DNA from: Pseudofabraea citricarpa
Taxonomy: Eukaryota > Ascomycota > Leotiomycetes > Helotiales > Dermateaceae
Assembly: GCA_029641185.1 (NCBI GenBank)
Contig: JAPWGK010000001.1
Span: 136,501 to 200,500 of the forward strand
DNA length: 64,000 nucleotides
Reading direction: 5' to 3'
The translations under genes and the position numbers were made by a program. This document shows positions 1 to 13,940 of the stretch, piece after piece. The stretch's first letter is position 1; each line of letters begins with the position of its first letter. A model generated the notes under the pieces. The model saw only the letters and a list, made by a program, of their open reading frames with translations, ran no database searches and had not been told where the DNA came from.

Positions 1-1
1 T

Positions 2-3000
2 GAAGCATCTGCAATCCTGACCAACGTCTACAAGCACTTCACCATTATTGAAGTGGGACGAGCTCTTGCAGAAATGAAGCATAGGACTCAGCCGTTCAAC
101 GTCACTTCGGGAGAAGGCCCGCTCTGTATTGATACTCGTGTTCTTACGGATGCTATTGTCGAATCTCTTTCATCCGATATGCCAACTGTCCGAGAAGCTG
201 CTGAAGCTGCCATCCGAGAGATCTATGATTCTGCGGCAATCATCTTTGGTTCAGAAAACCAAGTTCATCGTCTTACTTTCTTCTCGCACTTAAGCTCTGT
301 TTTCTGCCATAGCTGTTTCCAGGAAGAGTGGTACACAAAGGCTGGCGGAAGTCTTGGAATCAACATTTTGATAACCAAAATCAACATGGGTAATTCTTGG
401 GTCAATGATCGACAACTAGATTTTGTCAAGGCCCTTCTATACGTTGTCAAAGACATGCCTCCGGATCTACCAGCAAAGACCCGCAAGGGAGCACAGGCTA
501 CACTAGAAATTCTCCTGGAACGATGCACGAAGGGTGCGTCAAAGGATGACATTAAACCTCCAGTGGTTCAGCCAGGTCAGCCACCACAACGACCTTCTAA
601 GCTTGCAAGCCTGTGTAGCACCCTCAATAAGGAACTCTCACACATGAACCGCAATGTAAGAGAGGCATCAAAGCGGTCGCTTGAGATTGTAGCAAAGGCA
701 GTAGGTGCTGAGATCCATGAATTGCTTGAGCCTACAAAAGAGGGCAACTTGCAACCGATCTTCAGTAAGCCTTTGCGCGCTCTACCTTTCGGTGTTCAGA
801 TTGGGTACATTGATGCCATAACCTACTACATGAGCTTGAAGAATGATTTCTTGACGTTCGACGATTCTCTCAATCGAATGCTCATGGAGTCCATGGCATT
901 AGCAGATGCCCCCGATGAATCCTTAGCGGGAAAGCCTGCTGAACAGCGTACCCATGAGTCAATTGTGAACCTGCGTGTTTCCTGCATTAAGATGCTAACG
1001 ACAGCGATGGGCTTCGAAGACTTCCAAAAGGGCCCTAACAATACCACACGAACAAAGATTGTGAGCATCTTTTTCAAGTGTTTGTATTCCGAGTCAAAAG
1101 CCACAATTGAGGCCGCGAACGACGCTTTGAAAGTTGTGTTATCTTCCACCTCGAAGCTGCCAAAAGATCTTCTCCAAAATGGTCTCAGACCGGTCCTTGC
1201 CAACCTACAAGACCCAAGGCGACTAAGCACTCATGGTCTTGATGGCTTAGCCAGACTTTTACAACTCCTAACGACGTACTTTAAGGTTGAGATTGGTTCA
1301 CGACTTCTTGACCATATCCGGTCTCTTGCAGAAGCCCCTGCTTTGCAACGCATCTCCTTCACTCTGATAGAACAGAATGAGCAAATGAAGATCATTGCAG
1401 CTGTTTTCAATATCTTCCATCTTTTGCCACCTGCAGCTGTCTCCTTCAAGGAGAGACTCATTGAGACCGTGTTGGAGTTGGAAGAAAAGCTTCGTCGAAC
1501 TCGCTACAGTCCATTCCGTGCACCACTGTACAAATATCTCAACCGGTATCCTGATCAAGTTTGGCTGCTTTTAATTGGCAAGATTGAAGATCAGAAGTAC
1601 GGCCGCTTTTTGGCACAAGTTCTTGAACATCCTGAGAGTGGACCACTGCGCAAAGTCGTTGCTGAAAATGTGGAATCCCTCATCAAGAACTGCGGAGATA
1701 TGGGTGCGCCAGACCGGGAGAATCGGTATGCCGCCGTCATCAATGCTATCAACATCATGCATTCCGTATGCCAATTCGATGAAAAGAACCAAAGCGAAGA
1801 GAGCACCGCGGAAAGAAAAGAAAACCTGACCTGGATGGACAAGAAAGATCACTTGACATGGTTCAAGATGGTCGGCAAGAATCTTGAACAGCATCTGCGG
1901 AATAATTCCTTGCCTCCAAATCTTAGACTCGCTGCGGAGCAGGCTGGTGAGCAGTTGATGGTCATTTTAACAAAGTTCCTGGAATATCATCCGAAAGATC
2001 TTGATTCTCTTTTCAGTCTGGTGGATTCCGTTACTGCGGAAGACTTCAAGGCTAGCCAACCACTTTTTACTTATATCTACAAGCACATCATCTCCAACCC
2101 TTCCGTCGACTATTGGAAGATGGTGGTGATGCGCAGTCTTGAGGTGTATTCAGGCAGGAATGCTTCACAGAAGACCAAAACTTTCTTGTTGCATTATTTC
2201 GTCAACCCTATCATTGCAATGGATATCATTCAGACTGCAAAGCAAGCGAGTCCTTTCAAGAGCTCACGTCTCATAGACAAAGCCATCATTGAGTCCATCA
2301 ACACGAAGATCTGGAAAGTTAGCCTCGCTGATTCGGATGACTTGACACAGCCAGGAATTGACCATACACGCATGGAAGTTCTTCAATTGACTGCCATGTT
2401 GGTCAAATACCATCATTCAATCTTGCAAGATGCCCGAAAGGACATCATCAAATTTGGTTGGACCTACATCAGACTCGAAGATGTCATCAACAAGCATGCT
2501 GCTTATGTCGTTGTGGGATATTTTATTGCGCACTACGAAACTCCACTGAAGATCGTTTCGCAGGTTTACTTTTCTCTACTCAGAACAAATCAGAACGAGG
2601 GCCGAGCTTTGGTTACACAAGCTTTAGAACTCATGGCTCCGGTTCTGCCAAAGAGATGCAATGCTGTCCCAGGAGACCGTTATCCACTTTGGGCCCAAGG
2701 TCCTCGCCGTATTCTTGCCGAAGAAGGCCAGAACGTAACGCAGATGACCAGCATTCTCCACTTCTTGGTCAAACATGCAGACCTCTTCTACGAGTCGAGA
2801 GATAAGTTTGCTATGCTTATCATTTCCTCTTTGAGAAAGATTGCCATGCCTCCAAACCCCTCCAACGAAAGTAAGAAGTTGGTCCTTCATCTTATGACTC
2901 TCATCTGGCAATGGGAACAAAAGCGCGTGGAAGGCAAAGACGCTTCGCCTTTACGAGCCTTCTCGGAGTCTAATGCTAAGAAACGAAAATTGGACAGTTT

Positions 3001-6000
3001 CCATGAAGGTTCCGCAGCTTCTTCCCCTGCAAGACCACTTGGTGCGGACAAGCCTGAATACCAGATACCAGCACTGGGCCGAGCGAAGATGATCAAGTAT
3101 TTGGTGGAATTCATTGCGTCTCTCACCGAGCGATATCCGCTTCCATCAGCTAAGGCAAAAGATCTGGCATCTTCAAATTCTCCTGTTTTGCCAGCTAGTC
3201 CTGTGGAAATGTGCAAAAAGGCAATGGCACTTCTTCATAACCTGCTCCAACCTCAGTACTGGGGAGACCTGGATGTTGATCTTTTCACCAATGTTACCGA
3301 GACTGTTCTAGCCAGTGAAAGGACCGTCACTGCACTCGCCAGCGAGCATTCCGAAAAACCGGATGACAAGTTCATCACCAACATGATTAATACTCTCCAA
3401 ATCGTACGTATAATTGTGAACATCAAACAAGACGACTGGATACTGAAGAACATGTCTACTTTGCAAAACATACTCGAAAAGTCTCTCAAGTCTGAAAACC
3501 CGGAGCTCCATGACTGCCTTCATGGCGCAGACGAAAAAATTGATGATGGCCGAAAGTTAAAGCCATTGATGAAGCGCATCCTCGATGCCGTTCCTGATGA
3601 TGTTCCAATGGAGGATGCCGATGCCGAAGGTGAAGCGGAAGCATCAACCTCTGAGATCATCACTTTCCTCTCTGGAATGGCTACAGAGACTCTTTCGTCC
3701 GGTAATTACGTGTCTGGCATTAACAATCTGTGGACTCTGGCCCAACGAAAACCCTCAGAAATGGATCAGCATATCAATCAAATCATGAAGGCGCTACAAG
3801 CAAATCTTGCTCGAAATCATGTCAATCACTACAACGCTCTTCTTGGCCAGACTGCAATGCCAGCTCCTGCCCGGCCTGGAGAGGCCGCTCATGGTGGCGA
3901 AATGACTCCCTACGACTTGGAAATACAGACCGGCTTAATGCTCAAAGCTATCGATATCATCTCAATGCGTATGGACGTGCTTGGCGATAACCGACGTCCA
4001 TTCCTCAGCGTGCTCGCCACCTTGGTAGAAAAGTCTTTGAGCAACCCCTTGTGTCTCAAGATTCTTGACATGGTCGAATCATGGGTTTTCAAGTCCGAAG
4101 GATCTTGGCCAACACTCAAAGAGAAAACAGCCGTTCTGCACAAGATGTTGACTTTTGAGTCTCGTGCTGACCAAACTCTGCTCATGAAATTCCTAGATTT
4201 AGTCATCCGTATCTACGAGGATCCTAAGGTCACTCGTACAGAACTTACTGTGAGAATGGAGCATGCTTTCTTAATCGGCACCCGGGCACAAGATGTCGAG
4301 ATGCGGAACCGATTCATGGCTATATTCGACAAGAGTCAATCGAAGACAGCAAGCGCAAGATTAAGCTACGTCCTAACAGCTCAAAACTGGGATACTTTGG
4401 CCGATTCTTTCTGGCTAGCGCAAGCATCAGAATTGCTGCTCGGCGCAGTCGATTCTCATGCATCCGTGCAACTTCACAACGAAGACTTCAAAACCATTCC
4501 TGTATCTCTCTTGTTCGGAACTTACGCAAGAGACGGTCGTCATCCAAGCCTGCCAGCCGACAATAAGTACGATAGTTTCATGGCTTCACATAAACGCTTT
4601 GTGTCAGAACTTGGAGATGTCAAAGTCCGCGATGTTATAGAGCCATTGACACAACTCCAGCATCTTGACCCAAATATGGCACATCAAGTATGGATAGCAC
4701 TATTCCCCATGTACTGGGCTGCAACACCAAAAGACGAGCGTACTGAAGTTGAACGAGGGCTGGTATCACTACTCACCAAGGACTATCATGCCCGTCAGAT
4801 GGACAAGCGACCGAATGTTATCCAGTCACTTCTTGAAGGAGCCGCAAAATCCTGGCCGGATTGTAAAATCCCACCACACGTGCTCAAGTTTGAAGCTCGA
4901 ACGTACGATGCTTGGTACACAGCTCTCGTCCAATTGGAGAAAGCCGCAATCAATCCCGAGATGGATAGTGTAAAGGTTCGGGAGAGCAACCTAGATGCTT
5001 TGGTCGAGTTGTATGCTGGTTTGCAAGAAGATGACCTGTTCTACGGAACCTGGCGAAGACGTTGCCAGTTCGTAGAAACAAACGCTGCCCTGTCTTATGA
5101 ACAAAATGGGATGTGGGACAAAGCTCAGCACATGTACGAACAAGCTCAGATCAAAGCTCGCACTGGAGCAGTTCCCTTCTCACAAGGCGAGTACATGTTA
5201 TGGGAAGACCACTGGGTTCTTTGTGCACAAAAGTTACAGCAATGGGATATCCTCCAAGAGTTCGCAAAGCACGAAAACTTCCAAGACCTCCTCTTAGAAT
5301 GTGCTTGGAAGTCTCCGGAAATGTGGCAGACCCCAGAACATCGGGACACTCTGGACAGTATCATCAAGGGAGTGATGGACGCGCCTACTCCTCGACGTTC
5401 CTTTTTCCAGGCGTTCACCTCACTTTTGAAACTTCACAACAAGACAGAATCCCCACAAGATTTTAGCAAGGTTTGTGATGAGGCAATCCAACTTTCAATC
5501 CGCAAATGGCACCAGCTACCAAAGCGGATCACCAATGCGCATGTTCCACTGTTACAGAATTTCCAGCAGCTTGTTGAACTCCACGATGCAAGTGTCATTT
5601 GCCAAAGTCTTGCACAAACCAACCAAGGTAACCTAGATAGCAAATCCAATGAACTCAAATTGCTACTCGGTACATGGCGAGACCGTCTGCCCAATGTATG
5701 GGATGATATCACAGCATGGCAAGATTTGGTCACTTGGCGACAACACATTTTTGGGCTCATCAATACGACTTACTTGCAGCTACTTCCACAACAAGGTCCA
5801 AACGCAAATGGTGCTTCCTTTGCGTATCGTGGTTACCATGAGACTGCTTGGATTATTAATAGATTCGCTCATGTTGCACGCAAGCACCAGTTACCTGATG
5901 TGTGCATCAATCAACTGAGCAGAATATACACCCTTCCAAATATTGAGATCCAGGAAGCTTTCCTCAAGTTGAGGGAACAAGCAAAGTGTCACTACCAAAA

Positions 6001-8512
6001 TCCAAACGAACTGACAAATGGTCTCGATGTCATTAACAATACTAACCTCAATTACTTTGGGCCGAACCAGAAAGCAGAATTCTATACTTTGAAGGGTATG
6101 TTCCTTGAGAAGCTTGGACAACGCGATGAGGCTGCCGAGGCATATGGTATGGCTTTATTTTTTGATATCAAGCTTCCAAAGGCGTGGGCGGAGTGGGGAT
6201 ACTACAACGATCGTCTTTTCAAGGAGAATCCCACCAACTACAGTTTCGCCAAAAGTGCATTGAGTTGCTATCTCGAAGCAGCGGGCGTTTTCAAGAATGC
6301 GAAGTCACGCAAGCTTCTAACACGAATTCTCTGGCTTCTGAGTCTCGATGATGCGGAAGGAAGTCTCTCCGCTGCATTTGATGAGTACAAGGGAGAAACC
6401 CCAGTTTGGTACTGGATCACATTTATCCCGCAACTCTTGACTGGTCTTGGGCATAAAGAGGCACCCAAAGCGCACACAATTCTTGCAAAAATTGCCAAAT
6501 CCTACCCCCAAGCACTGTACTTCCAGCTACGAACCAACCGGGAGGACATGCTCGCCATAAAAAAGACGCAAGAAATGAAAGAAGAGAAGGAACGTCGTAT
6601 AAAGGCCAGGGTAGCTGCACAAAATCAAGCTGCTGGGCCTGGTTCCACTCCAAAATCTACTGGTTCTCCAATCGCATTACGCCAAGAAACTCCGGGAGCA
6701 GCAAGACCTGCAAGCTCTACTGGGTCGCGACCAGGAACAGCAAATGCCGAGGCTGGAGGAGCTGTGGCCGTCAAGGCAGAGCTAAAGCAAGAAAACGGAG
6801 CAGATGCCAATGTTGCTGCTGCGCAACAAACCACAGTTCCTACACCTCAAATTACGCAGAAGAAGCCACCATGGGAACACACCGAAGAGATCTTGTCGGT
6901 GTTGAAGACTGCTTTCCCACTGTTGGCACTTTCGATGGAAACAATGGTCGATCAAATTCAAAAGCACTTCAAGTGTCCACAAGATGAAGATGCATATCGG
7001 TTGATCGTTGCCCTACTCAATGATGCACTCTCGTATGTGAGCAGGATGCCAACGTCATATGCTCAAGACGTCAAATTGCCATCGGCTACGGAAGCAAACA
7101 TCACGAGGTTTGCAGAGACCATTCTCCCATCACATATTCGAAAATCCTTTGAGGCAGATTTCGTAGACAAGAAGCCAACGATGTACATGTACATTCACAA
7201 CCTGAGAAAGTGGCGTGACAAGTTTGAGGAGAAGCTGGATCGCCGAGCTTCAACATCAAATCTTGAAAGCTATAGCGAGCATTTGAGCGCATTCCGATTC
7301 CAGAAGTTCGATGAGGTTGAGATACCAGGACAATATCTCCAACACAAAGACAAGAATCAAGATTTCATCCGGATTGAGCGCTTCTTGCCAAATGTGGATC
7401 TTGTGCGTTCAATTGGTGTATGCCATCGTCGACTTACGATTCGAGGACATGATGGCAGTCTGCATCCTTTCGCCATCCAGCACCCAGCTGCACGACACTG
7501 CAGACGAGAAGAACGTATCTTGCAATTGTTCAGACATTTCAATGGTACTCTGATCAAGCGTAAGGAGAGTCGACGTCGCAACCTCAATTTCCATCTTCCG
7601 CTAATGATTCCTCTCGCGCCACACATTCGCATGGTGCAGGATGATCCAACTTATATTTCGTTGCAAGGAATATTCGAGGATCATTGTCGCAAGAATGGCA
7701 TGTCAAAGGACGACCCTGTGCTGTTTACAATGGAGAAGATGAGAGCTCTGGCGGAAAGCAAAGTTTCTGTAAGTCCAGTACCGCATGCTTACAATGACCT
7801 AGCTAACACTTTTAATCAGGGACAAAACAAGCTTGAGCACAACGCTTCTTCTAAGCTGGAAACTTTCACAGCGATCCAGGAGAAATGGGTTCCCAACAAT
7901 CTGGTTCTCGAATACTTCACCACAACATATCCATCATACTCGGAATTCTGGCTTTTCCGACGTCAGTTCTCATACCAGTTCGCTGCCATTACTTTTATGA
8001 CCTACATTCTGCATATGCATAACCGATACCCGCATAAGTTTTCGATTGCACGCGCCACAGGAAATATCTGGGGCTCAGAGTTGATGTCATGTATGGCAGC
8101 TGGCAAAGCTTTCTTCCATAATCCAGAGCCAGTACCGTTCCGGTTATCTCCAAACTTGCAGACACTCATGGGACCTCTTGCCACGGAAGGAATATACAGC
8201 TGTGCAATCATGGCGATAGCACGATGCCTAACGGAACCTGAGTTCGAACTGGAACAGCAACTCAGCTTGTTCGTCCGTGATGAGATGATCTTCTGGTATA
8301 CAAGTACTCATCGCGCAGGACCAATGACGGAATCGCAATTGCGAGACTCGGTTCAGACAAATAGCGAAATCATTGTCAAGCGAACTTTGAGTCTGGCTCA
8401 ATCTCCAGCGGGTGCATTACCGGCAAACCAGACGGTCATAGATCTGATTGCAAGAGCAGTTAATCCAATGAATCTTGCTCAATGCGATGCACTCTGGATG
8501 CCTTATTTGTAG
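2..8512 (+). CDS. tra1: Tra1/TRRAP-family PIKK-like scaffold (5' part outside window)
   Basis: The frame is open from base 2, so the start lies upstream of the window; about 2,819 residues are visible of a family whose members are about 3,700-3,900 long. Tra1 is the activator-binding scaffold shared by the SAGA and NuA4 histone acetyltransferase complexes in the nucleus. The visible part runs through alpha-helical HEAT-type repeats, the FAT region, a low-complexity Ala/Ser/Pro linker coded around 6,600-6,850, then a PI3K-like domain and a short FATC end closing on WMPYL. I see no kinase catalytic-loop or DFG-like motif, as expected for this pseudokinase. One intron of 51 nt (7769-7819, GTAAGT..CTAAC..CAG) is a multiple of three and contains no stop, so it hides inside a continuous reading frame; removing it joins KVS to GQNKLE. 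TAG stop at 8510-8512. The family assignment is confident. Confidence 0.95.
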   Translation, partial: EASAILTNVYKHFTIIEVGRALAEMKHRTQPFNVTSGEGPLCIDTRVLTDAIVESLSSDMPTVREAAEAAIREIYDSAAIIFGSENQVHRLTFFSHLSSVFCHSCFQEEWYTKAGGSLGINILITKINMGNSWVNDRQLDFVKALLYVVKDMPPDLPAKTRKGAQATLEILLERCTKGASKDDIKPPVVQPGQPPQRPSKLASLCSTLNKELSHMNRNVREASKRSLEIVAKAVGAEIHELLEPTKEGNLQPIFSKPLRALPFGVQIGYIDAITYYMSLKNDFLTFDDSLNRMLMESMALADAPDESLAGKPAEQRTHESIVNLRVSCIKMLTTAMGFEDFQKGPNNTTRTKIVSIFFKCLYSESKATIEAANDALKVVLSSTSKLPKDLLQNGLRPVLANLQDPRRLSTHGLDGLARLLQLLTTYFKVEIGSRLLDHIRSLAEAPALQRISFTLIEQNEQMKIIAAVFNIFHLLPPAAVSFKERLIETVLELEEKLRRTRYSPFRAPLYKYLNRYPDQVWLLLIGKIEDQKYGRFLAQVLEHPESGPLRKVVAENVESLIKNCGDMGAPDRENRYAAVINAINIMHSVCQFDEKNQSEESTAERKENLTWMDKKDHLTWFKMVGKNLEQHLRNNSLPPNLRLAAEQAGEQLMVILTKFLEYHPKDLDSLFSLVDSVTAEDFKASQPLFTYIYKHIISNPSVDYWKMVVMRSLEVYSGRNASQKTKTFLLHYFVNPIIAMDIIQTAKQASPFKSSRLIDKAIIESINTKIWKVSLADSDDLTQPGIDHTRMEVLQLTAMLVKYHHSILQDARKDIIKFGWTYIRLEDVINKHAAYVVVGYFIAHYETPLKIVSQVYFSLLRTNQNEGRALVTQALELMAPVLPKRCNAVPGDRYPLWAQGPRRILAEEGQNVTQMTSILHFLVKHADLFYESRDKFAMLIISSLRKIAMPPNPSNESKKLVLHLMTLIWQWEQKRVEGKDASPLRAFSESNAKKRKLDSFHEGSAASSPARPLGADKPEYQIPALGRAKMIKYLVEFIASLTERYPLPSAKAKDLASSNSPVLPASPVEMCKKAMALLHNLLQPQYWGDLDVDLFTNVTETVLASERTVTALASEHSEKPDDKFITNMINTLQIVRIIVNIKQDDWILKNMSTLQNILEKSLKSENPELHDCLHGADEKIDDGRKLKPLMKRILDAVPDDVPMEDADAEGEAEASTSEIITFLSGMATETLSSGNYVSGINNLWTLAQRKPSEMDQHINQIMKALQANLARNHVNHYNALLGQTAMPAPARPGEAAHGGEMTPYDLEIQTGLMLKAIDIISMRMDVLGDNRRPFLSVLATLVEKSLSNPLCLKILDMVESWVFKSEGSWPTLKEKTAVLHKMLTFESRADQTLLMKFLDLVIRIYEDPKVTRTELTVRMEHAFLIGTRAQDVEMRNRFMAIFDKSQSKTASARLSYVLTAQNWDTLADSFWLAQASELLLGAVDSHASVQLHNEDFKTIPVSLLFGTYARDGRHPSLPADNKYDSFMASHKRFVSELGDVKVRDVIEPLTQLQHLDPNMAHQVWIALFPMYWAATPKDERTEVERGLVSLLTKDYHARQMDKRPNVIQSLLEGAAKSWPDCKIPPHVLKFEARTYDAWYTALVQLEKAAINPEMDSVKVRESNLDALVELYAGLQEDDLFYGTWRRRCQFVETNAALSYEQNGMWDKAQHMYEQAQIKARTGAVPFSQGEYMLWEDHWVLCAQKLQQWDILQEFAKHENFQDLLLECAWKSPEMWQTPEHRDTLDSIIKGVMDAPTPRRSFFQAFTSLLKLHNKTESPQDFSKVCDEAIQLSIRKWHQLPKRITNAHVPLLQNFQQLVELHDASVICQSLAQTNQGNLDSKSNELKLLLGTWRDRLPNVWDDITAWQDLVTWRQHIFGLINTTYLQLLPQQGPNANGASFAYRGYHETAWIINRFAHVARKHQLPDVCINQLSRIYTLPNIEIQEAFLKLREQAKCHYQNPNELTNGLDVINNTNLNYFGPNQKAEFYTLKGMFLEKLGQRDEAAEAYGMALFFDIKLPKAWAEWGYYNDRLFKENPTNYSFAKSALSCYLEAAGVFKNAKSRKLLTRILWLLSLDDAEGSLSAAFDEYKGETPVWYWITFIPQLLTGLGHKEAPKAHTILAKIAKSYPQALYFQLRTNREDMLAIKKTQEMKEEKERRIKARVAAQNQAAGPGSTPKSTGSPIALRQETPGAARPASSTGSRPGTANAEAGGAVAVKAELKQENGADANVAAAQQTTVPTPQITQKKPPWEHTEEILSVLKTAFPLLALSMETMVDQIQKHFKCPQDEDAYRLIVALLNDALSYVSRMPTSYAQDVKLPSATEANITRFAETILPSHIRKSFEADFVDKKPTMYMYIHNLRKWRDKFEEKLDRRASTSNLESYSEHLSAFRFQKFDEVEIPGQYLQHKDKNQDFIRIERFLPNVDLVRSIGVCHRRLTIRGHDGSLHPFAIQHPAARHCRREERILQLFRHFNGTLIKRKESRRRNLNFHLPLMIPLAPHIRMVQDDPTYISLQGIFEDHCRKNGMSKDDPVLFTMEKMRALAESKVSVSPVPHAYNDLANTFNQGQNKLEHNASSKLETFTAIQEKWVPNNLVLEYFTTTYPSYSEFWLFRRQFSYQFAAITFMTYILHMHNRYPHKFSIARATGNIWGSELMSCMAAGKAFFHNPEPVPFRLSPNLQTLMGPLATEGIYSCAIMAIARCLTEPEFELEQQLSLFVRDEMIFWYTSTHRAGPMTESQLRDSVQTNSEIIVKRTLSLAQSPAGALPANQTVIDLIARAVNPMNLAQCDALWMPYL

Positions 8513-9873
8513 TTAGAAAGGAGGATTCAAAGAAATGTTGATTTTTATGATACTGTGTTATATTCGTTGAGGCGTTTGAGTTTAGCGAGGCGTTTAGATG
8601 AGATGGACAGGACGTCTAAAAAATGGGCGAGGTATAATTGCTCTTTGAATTGCCTCTTTGTACATTGACGTGCTATCATTAGCTGTAAATTTCGTAGTAG
8701 GATGATCAATTTATCATTTCCAAGTTTATAGTTATCCAGTACTTTGATTTATGGGTGGTTTGACAAGGTGCGCCGGCCTCATAGGACGTTACCACTCTTT
8801 GACCAACTTCATCAGCCATCTTGATCCTTTCACTCTGGGTCTTTTAGGCAGCCCAACGGCCCTGAGGCGTCATTTTAAGACCACCTCTCTTTCTGGGTAT
8901 ATATGTATGCTGAGTATATTGTCGATATGATGTTATTAATAAGTCGCCGTTGTCGCTGTATGCAATGCAAGGCAATTCATACACCAGCAGGGGCTCGCTT
9001 CATTCTGGGTTCCGGTCGTGGTGTGGTGAGTTCGAGACCCTGACCGTGGATGTAGAAGCACTGTGTAGGTAACTTCTTGGCCTGGTCTTGTTACCAGAAA
9101 TTAAGGTATCTTGAGAAGAGTAGCTGGCACACACACATACACACACACACACACATACACGCAGCCCACCTACTTACCTCTCTCTCTCCCTCTCGCAACC
9201 TTAGAAAGCATTCGGCGAAACAACAAAACCCAAAGACGAGACGAGACGAGACGAGACCAAGGCATGTTACCTGTTAGCTACCGACCGGTCACAGGAGAGA
9301 CAGGAGAGACACGTACGTACACACGTACACAGCCTACCAAAATTCACGCACCCACTAATCTATATCTATCCCTCACGCAGCCGCATAAACTATTCCGCGA
9401 AAGGACAGACCACAAACAACGTCTAGACGACAGCAAGGTCGATTGAGTATAGTGACAACAGGATGAAAAACAAGCACTAAATCTACCTAGGGGAGAGCGG
9501 ATTTCCCTAGAAGAAGGCCGGTTAGCTTCCTTCTCTGCGGCAGGTGAGAAAGGCGCACGACAGCAGCTCCCACAGCAATTTGTCGTTGACATTTGAGGTA
9601 TCGGCGGCGGTGGAGAGAAGTCCCGGTTTGGAGAGGAGGAGGGTGTTTAAATAGTTGAGACTTCTTCTATATGATATTCGATTTCACCTCCGTTTAAAGC
9701 GATGGAATACGACTTGATAAACACCCAGGCGAAATCACAGAAGCGTTTGACTGCATTAGATCGGCTCAGTTTCTTGAGATATTTTTGAATTTTGAACCAT
9801 TAAATCTTCATTATAGAACCTCATTAGATTATACTAAACTCATAAACTACACACATATAACGTTCAAACTCCT
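8513..9873. other. Convergent intergenic region, tra1 / peptide transporter
   Basis: Both flanking genes end here, so this should hold two 3' UTRs and terminators. It contains a CA microsatellite (about 9128-9164), a short GACGA array (about 9235-9257) and other simple repeats. Open frames in it are made of these repeats and I do not call any of them genes. Confidence 0.6.
9128..9164. repeat. (CA)n microsatellite
   Basis: A run of CA dinucleotides with two TA interruptions, in convergent intergenic DNA. Confidence 0.85.
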
Positions 9874-11852
9874 CTAATTCTTCTCATGCAACTCCACTGG
9901 CGCCGGTCCAAGCGAAGCCGTATCCTCAATATCCTTCTTCTCAGCCTGGAGATGTCCAACAGGCAGCATATTGAGCTGATCATCCTGGCGATCGAGTTCT
10001 CGGAACTGGATCCAGAAGATACACCCTCCACAGAAGGCGAGAACAGCCATGGTTCCGTAGTTCCAGACCAGGAGGGGATCGGCTGAGAGAGAGACGAAAG
10101 CTTCTCCAATAGCGGCTGAGATGGCAGACATGAAGAGGGCGAAAGCTTGGACGAGCGATCTCATGTTGCGAGGCGCCTTGGAGAATGCGTATTCGAGGGA
10201 GGTAATGGAAGCAAAGATTTCAGAGATGGCGATCAGAACATATGCACCAGTCTGGGCCCAAACGTTGATATCAACAGTAGGGCAGGAGGTCTCACCATCA
10301 CCACCTAAAGAGGCAGGGAGAATACCAGCAGCGTGACGTCCGCAAACCGATTTCTTATAGATATATGCTTGAAGTACTGCTGCCCAGATCATGGCAGCTG
10401 AGCCAGTGAAGAAACCTGCGGTGATCTTCTTGATGGGCGAGAAGTTGATCTTCATCTTACGGAGGAGAGGGTAGATGAAGAGATCGCAGATGGGGATAAG
10501 GATGATGAGTGCGAAGGGATCGAGATTGGAAAGAACATCGTTGGGAAGACCGTTCAACTTCATGACGGCGGCTTGGGAGGTAAGGTTGTTGTTGAGCTGG
10601 TTGTAGGTGATCCAGTAGAGGGGATACCAACAGAAAACAGAGCAGGCTGCGAATCCACGCTTGACTTCGTCAACCCATTGGTCATCGAAAGTCATCCATG
10701 CAGGACGGCGAGCAGGATCGATGGCAGATGGCTTGCAGGCTTCCCAGAAAGTACCATCATTGAGACGCTTGTAGGTTGCGATTGGGTTGAGCGACCAGCG
10801 GCCTTTGTTGCCGAGAAGGAAGATGCGCATCGCTTTACCGAGCACAGAGCCTTGAGGAGGCTGTCGCTTATATCTATCACGTCCATACCACATAACAAGT
10901 GGGCAAGTGCAGAGAAGAATAGTAGGTAAGAAATATGCGAGCCAGAAGCCAACATATTTCTCACAGTAAACCATACCAACTTGTCCAACAAGAGCACCAA
11001 TGTTGATGAAGAGATAGAAGTAATGATAGATTCTGCTTGCAGTGACGGCAGGATCAACAATGACTCGCTCTCCTTCAGGGGTGGTGCGTACGACCATCTT
11101 GGTCAATGGAAGTTGCTCGACGATCAAGGGAGAAATGTTAGGTTTGAAACTACCGGTTCCAATACCCATGATAATTAAACCGATGATGAATGCAGCGAGC
11201 GAGTTGGAAGGCTTGGTGATGACCGGGGGAATAGCTGAGATAACCAGGATGATATGTCCAAAGATGGCAATTCCCAAAGCGATACAGATTGTTTTGTATC
11301 TTCCGAGGTGGGCATCTGCAACGTAGGCACCGAAAAGAGGAATGAGATAAACCCAAAACTGATTGAAAGTTCCGATACCAGTGGATGCCTGCTGGCCCAT
11401 ACCGAGCGCACCACTCTGGCCAGAGAAACCAGCACCAGTTCGTGATCCCGCGGGAAGGTCTTGTTGGATAAAGTTGGTGACTGGGGGAAATTAGCGAGCT
11501 GTAGATTTTACTCAATCGCGATATACTTACAAACAACAGTGGTTCCATAATAACTGAATCTTTCGCAGAGTTCGACAAAAGCGATGGTGTAAACCCTCCA
11601 TGGGATCTTGTCAGAAACTCTTCGCAAGTTGTGGAAGTCTTCCTCGCTTGGCCATTCTCCATCTATTTCCTCGTCGTCAAAGTCGTCATGGCGATAAGCA
11701 GCTTGGTGTGGAAGCGCCTGACCCTCCACGACTGGAGGGTATTCAGTAACGTGTGCAGCCTTGGGACCCTCGTGGTTCATGTCTGGGGGAAGCGTCAAAG
11801 CCGGGTCGTGCTTTGCGCCAACGGCGACATCGAGAGCATCTCCAGTTGTCAT
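9874..11852 (-). CDS. ptr2: POT/PTR2-family proton-coupled oligopeptide transporter
   Basis: Two exons, 11852-11531 and 11480-9874, joined across a 50-nt intron (GTAAGT donor; splits one Phe codon), give 642 residues, close to the usual length of fungal PTR2. The protein should take up di- and tripeptides with protons at the plasma membrane. The N-terminal 90 or so residues are acidic and cytosolic; the first membrane segment carries the family signature ELCERFSYYG just before the intron, and the second signature region lies in YFYLFINIGAL. About twelve hydrophobic segments follow, with a large central loop typical of fungal POT proteins. The C-terminal tail is short and polar. A TATA-like site lies 73 bases upstream of the start. 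It is divergent from the MFS gene at 13.9 kb, 2.1 kb away. Confidence 0.93.
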
Positions 11853-13940
11853 GGTGAACGAACAGGTGTGAGTTATGCGTGGGGCCTAGGGTCTGAGGTG
11901 TGCAAGAGGGGAACCCAAGGGGGGTTTATATGCTTCAGACGAGACGAGTATGCGGAGGGGCCTCGATAGACAATGCAGGCAGGGTGCTGGGGACAGATTG
12001 TGTGCCATGGTGTGATTGGGCCAGGACATGTTTCCAGGCTCAAGCTTTTTTGCCTCCAGTAATATCAGCTTCAAATCAACGCTCGGCTCGATATCGTCCA
12101 GCCGTAGGGTGACTTACGAAGTTACGAAGCATGCAATCCGGAGCGGGGCGACGCTACTCCTCTGTGGGCTTCCTGTTTGCCTTTAGTTCCGCAGGCTACA
12201 GTGTAGATCTTACCTTGTGCCTTCCAACAATTCGGTGACGGCGATGCATCGGAGATCCCCTATGGCCCTAATAATTAAACGACGGGCGAGGAAGACCTGA
12301 AGGAACCACGCTAGAAGCGGCCAACCCTGACTCGAGGGGCGGGTAGGGTAGACAGATGGGAATTGTCTGTGATGGACCTGCCAGATGCGTACGAGTGCAA
12401 TGAGCTACGGAATCGGTACCGTGTCGTGTGTTCAGTGTTCACACAGCCAGCAACATCACACTTCTCCATCTGTGCCCGGACAGCTCATCAACACCAGCAG
12501 ATAGTCTGGAGAAACCCCTCCGCAAAGATTGGACAGAGATATGTTGGTGTGAAACCTGTCTCCAACCATGGAGTGTTTTTGATAAGAGGTGCAGAAACCA
12601 ATCATGGTGCGTCTGTGGTAGAAAGAACCGTGCGCCTCCGTCTCGCTCTCTGCCAATGCCAGATGGAGGACGAAGCTTTGCTTGAGGCACTTGGCCCGAA
12701 GGCTTGATGGGGAAGCTGCATCTCTTAGCACTGTTGGCCCCCTGCGTGAACAAGGGGAAAGGGAGCCAGTTGGTGGAGTGCAACACAGGCCTTTAATTGG
12801 AGTGGCCGGTGTGCAACGACAACGACTGTAGAGATGCCGACGCGAGACCGGTAGGCGGCGTAGCGGCGAAGCTAACTTGCAAAAGAAATCACACCACAAC
12901 TGACTTGACTGACTGGTGGTGCTTCGATGCTGTGCGTGGCGGAAAGGGGAATCTCGAGTGGCAATCATGTAACGTATCCTGCGGGATCCAACAAGAAGCT
13001 GAAAAGAAGTCGCACAACAAAACAACGCCCGAAGAAAAGAAGTGTCTGTCTGGTCCCTGTCAGACGCAGAAAAGAGTGGCGTTGAAAATGCGGGGGAATC
13101 GCGACCTTGGTATTGCTTGGTGTGTCTTGGGAAATGAAGCTTGAATGTTGCAGGGTCGCGAGGTGAGAGGGTGTGCGAGTTGTGCCTTAGTCACGCTTGA
13201 CTGGGTTACGTTATCGAGCACGGCAATTTGCTGCTTTGGGAGGGAGGTCCGAATGTGATGTGTTAATGGAATGAAATGTTTCCATACGAGCCTCGGCTTG
13301 GGAGGTTCTGGATTGCACTTTGGCTGGATGATAGACTTTAGACTTTTGTCGTGTAGATTGCGTGCTTGAAAGGGAGAAAGAGAAAGAGAATGAGAATGAG
13401 AATGAGGGAGTTCTAGGGATGTCACGTGGCTGTTTCTCTTTTCGCTTGTGCTTTTTCTTTTCTTCTCCTGTTTTTTTTTTTTTTTTTTTTTCTCTCTCCA
13501 ACCTGCCACCCGGGATTTCCCATCTTCAAACGCCATTTGAAGCTTTTGATCTTTATGGAAGGTATCCTTGACAGGGCGTGACTTTTTGATCATGTGCAAA
13601 GTCTTTTGCAGGCAAGAGTATCTCCTGATTATTCTGCCCCTCTTGCTCTTGTCATGCTTCTCTTGTCAATCATCTATCGATAATCAAGAATCAGGCAATT
13701 CCTCGCCATTACCACCCCCCTCCCCTGTCTTTTCAAATATTGTATTTCCTACAGACCTACTCAATTCGGTCAGTTGCCATTTTCGCGTCTATCGCGCGTA
13801 CTTGTAACCATAAAATCCCAAGACTGAACGACCTCTGTTCCCTGTTCTGAGCTGTGGACGGCAAAATGATCCGCCGAACCATGGTAAGTAAGTAGTGCTG
13901 ACGAATGACTCCATTCTCTCTCAACTACAACTCATGCACC
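11853..13940. other. Divergent intergenic region, PTR2 / MFS promoters
   Basis: About 2.1 kb between two divergent transporter genes. It holds a 21-T homopolymer (13471-13491) preceded by purine-rich GAGAAA/GAGAAT repeats (about 13372-13410). A nine-codon upstream reading frame (ATG 13866, TAG 13893-13895) lies 46 bases before the MFS start and would be a uORF if transcription starts upstream of it. Several open frames of 80-190 codons are present on both strands but overlap one another and show no domain or splice logic; I do not call them genes. Confidence 0.5.
11925..11931 (-). promoter_or_regulatory. TATA-like box of the PTR2 gene
   Basis: ATATAAA on the minus strand about 73 bases upstream of the ATG at 11852. 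Position and sequence fit a TATA element; there is no transcript start data. Confidence 0.4.

Noticed and set aside
9005..9060. T-loop-like GAGTTCGAGACC segment suggesting a tRNA
   Set aside because: No matching acceptor stem, D-arm or anticodon arm can be built around it.
9077..9446. Plus-strand frames of 66 and 111 codons
   Set aside because: They are translations of CA and GACGA simple repeats between two gene ends.
12363..13599. Several overlapping frames of 80-190 codons on both strands between PTR2 and the MFS gene
   Set aside because: They overlap one another on both strands, include poly-A/T-derived Lys or Phe runs, and have no motif or consistent splice sites.
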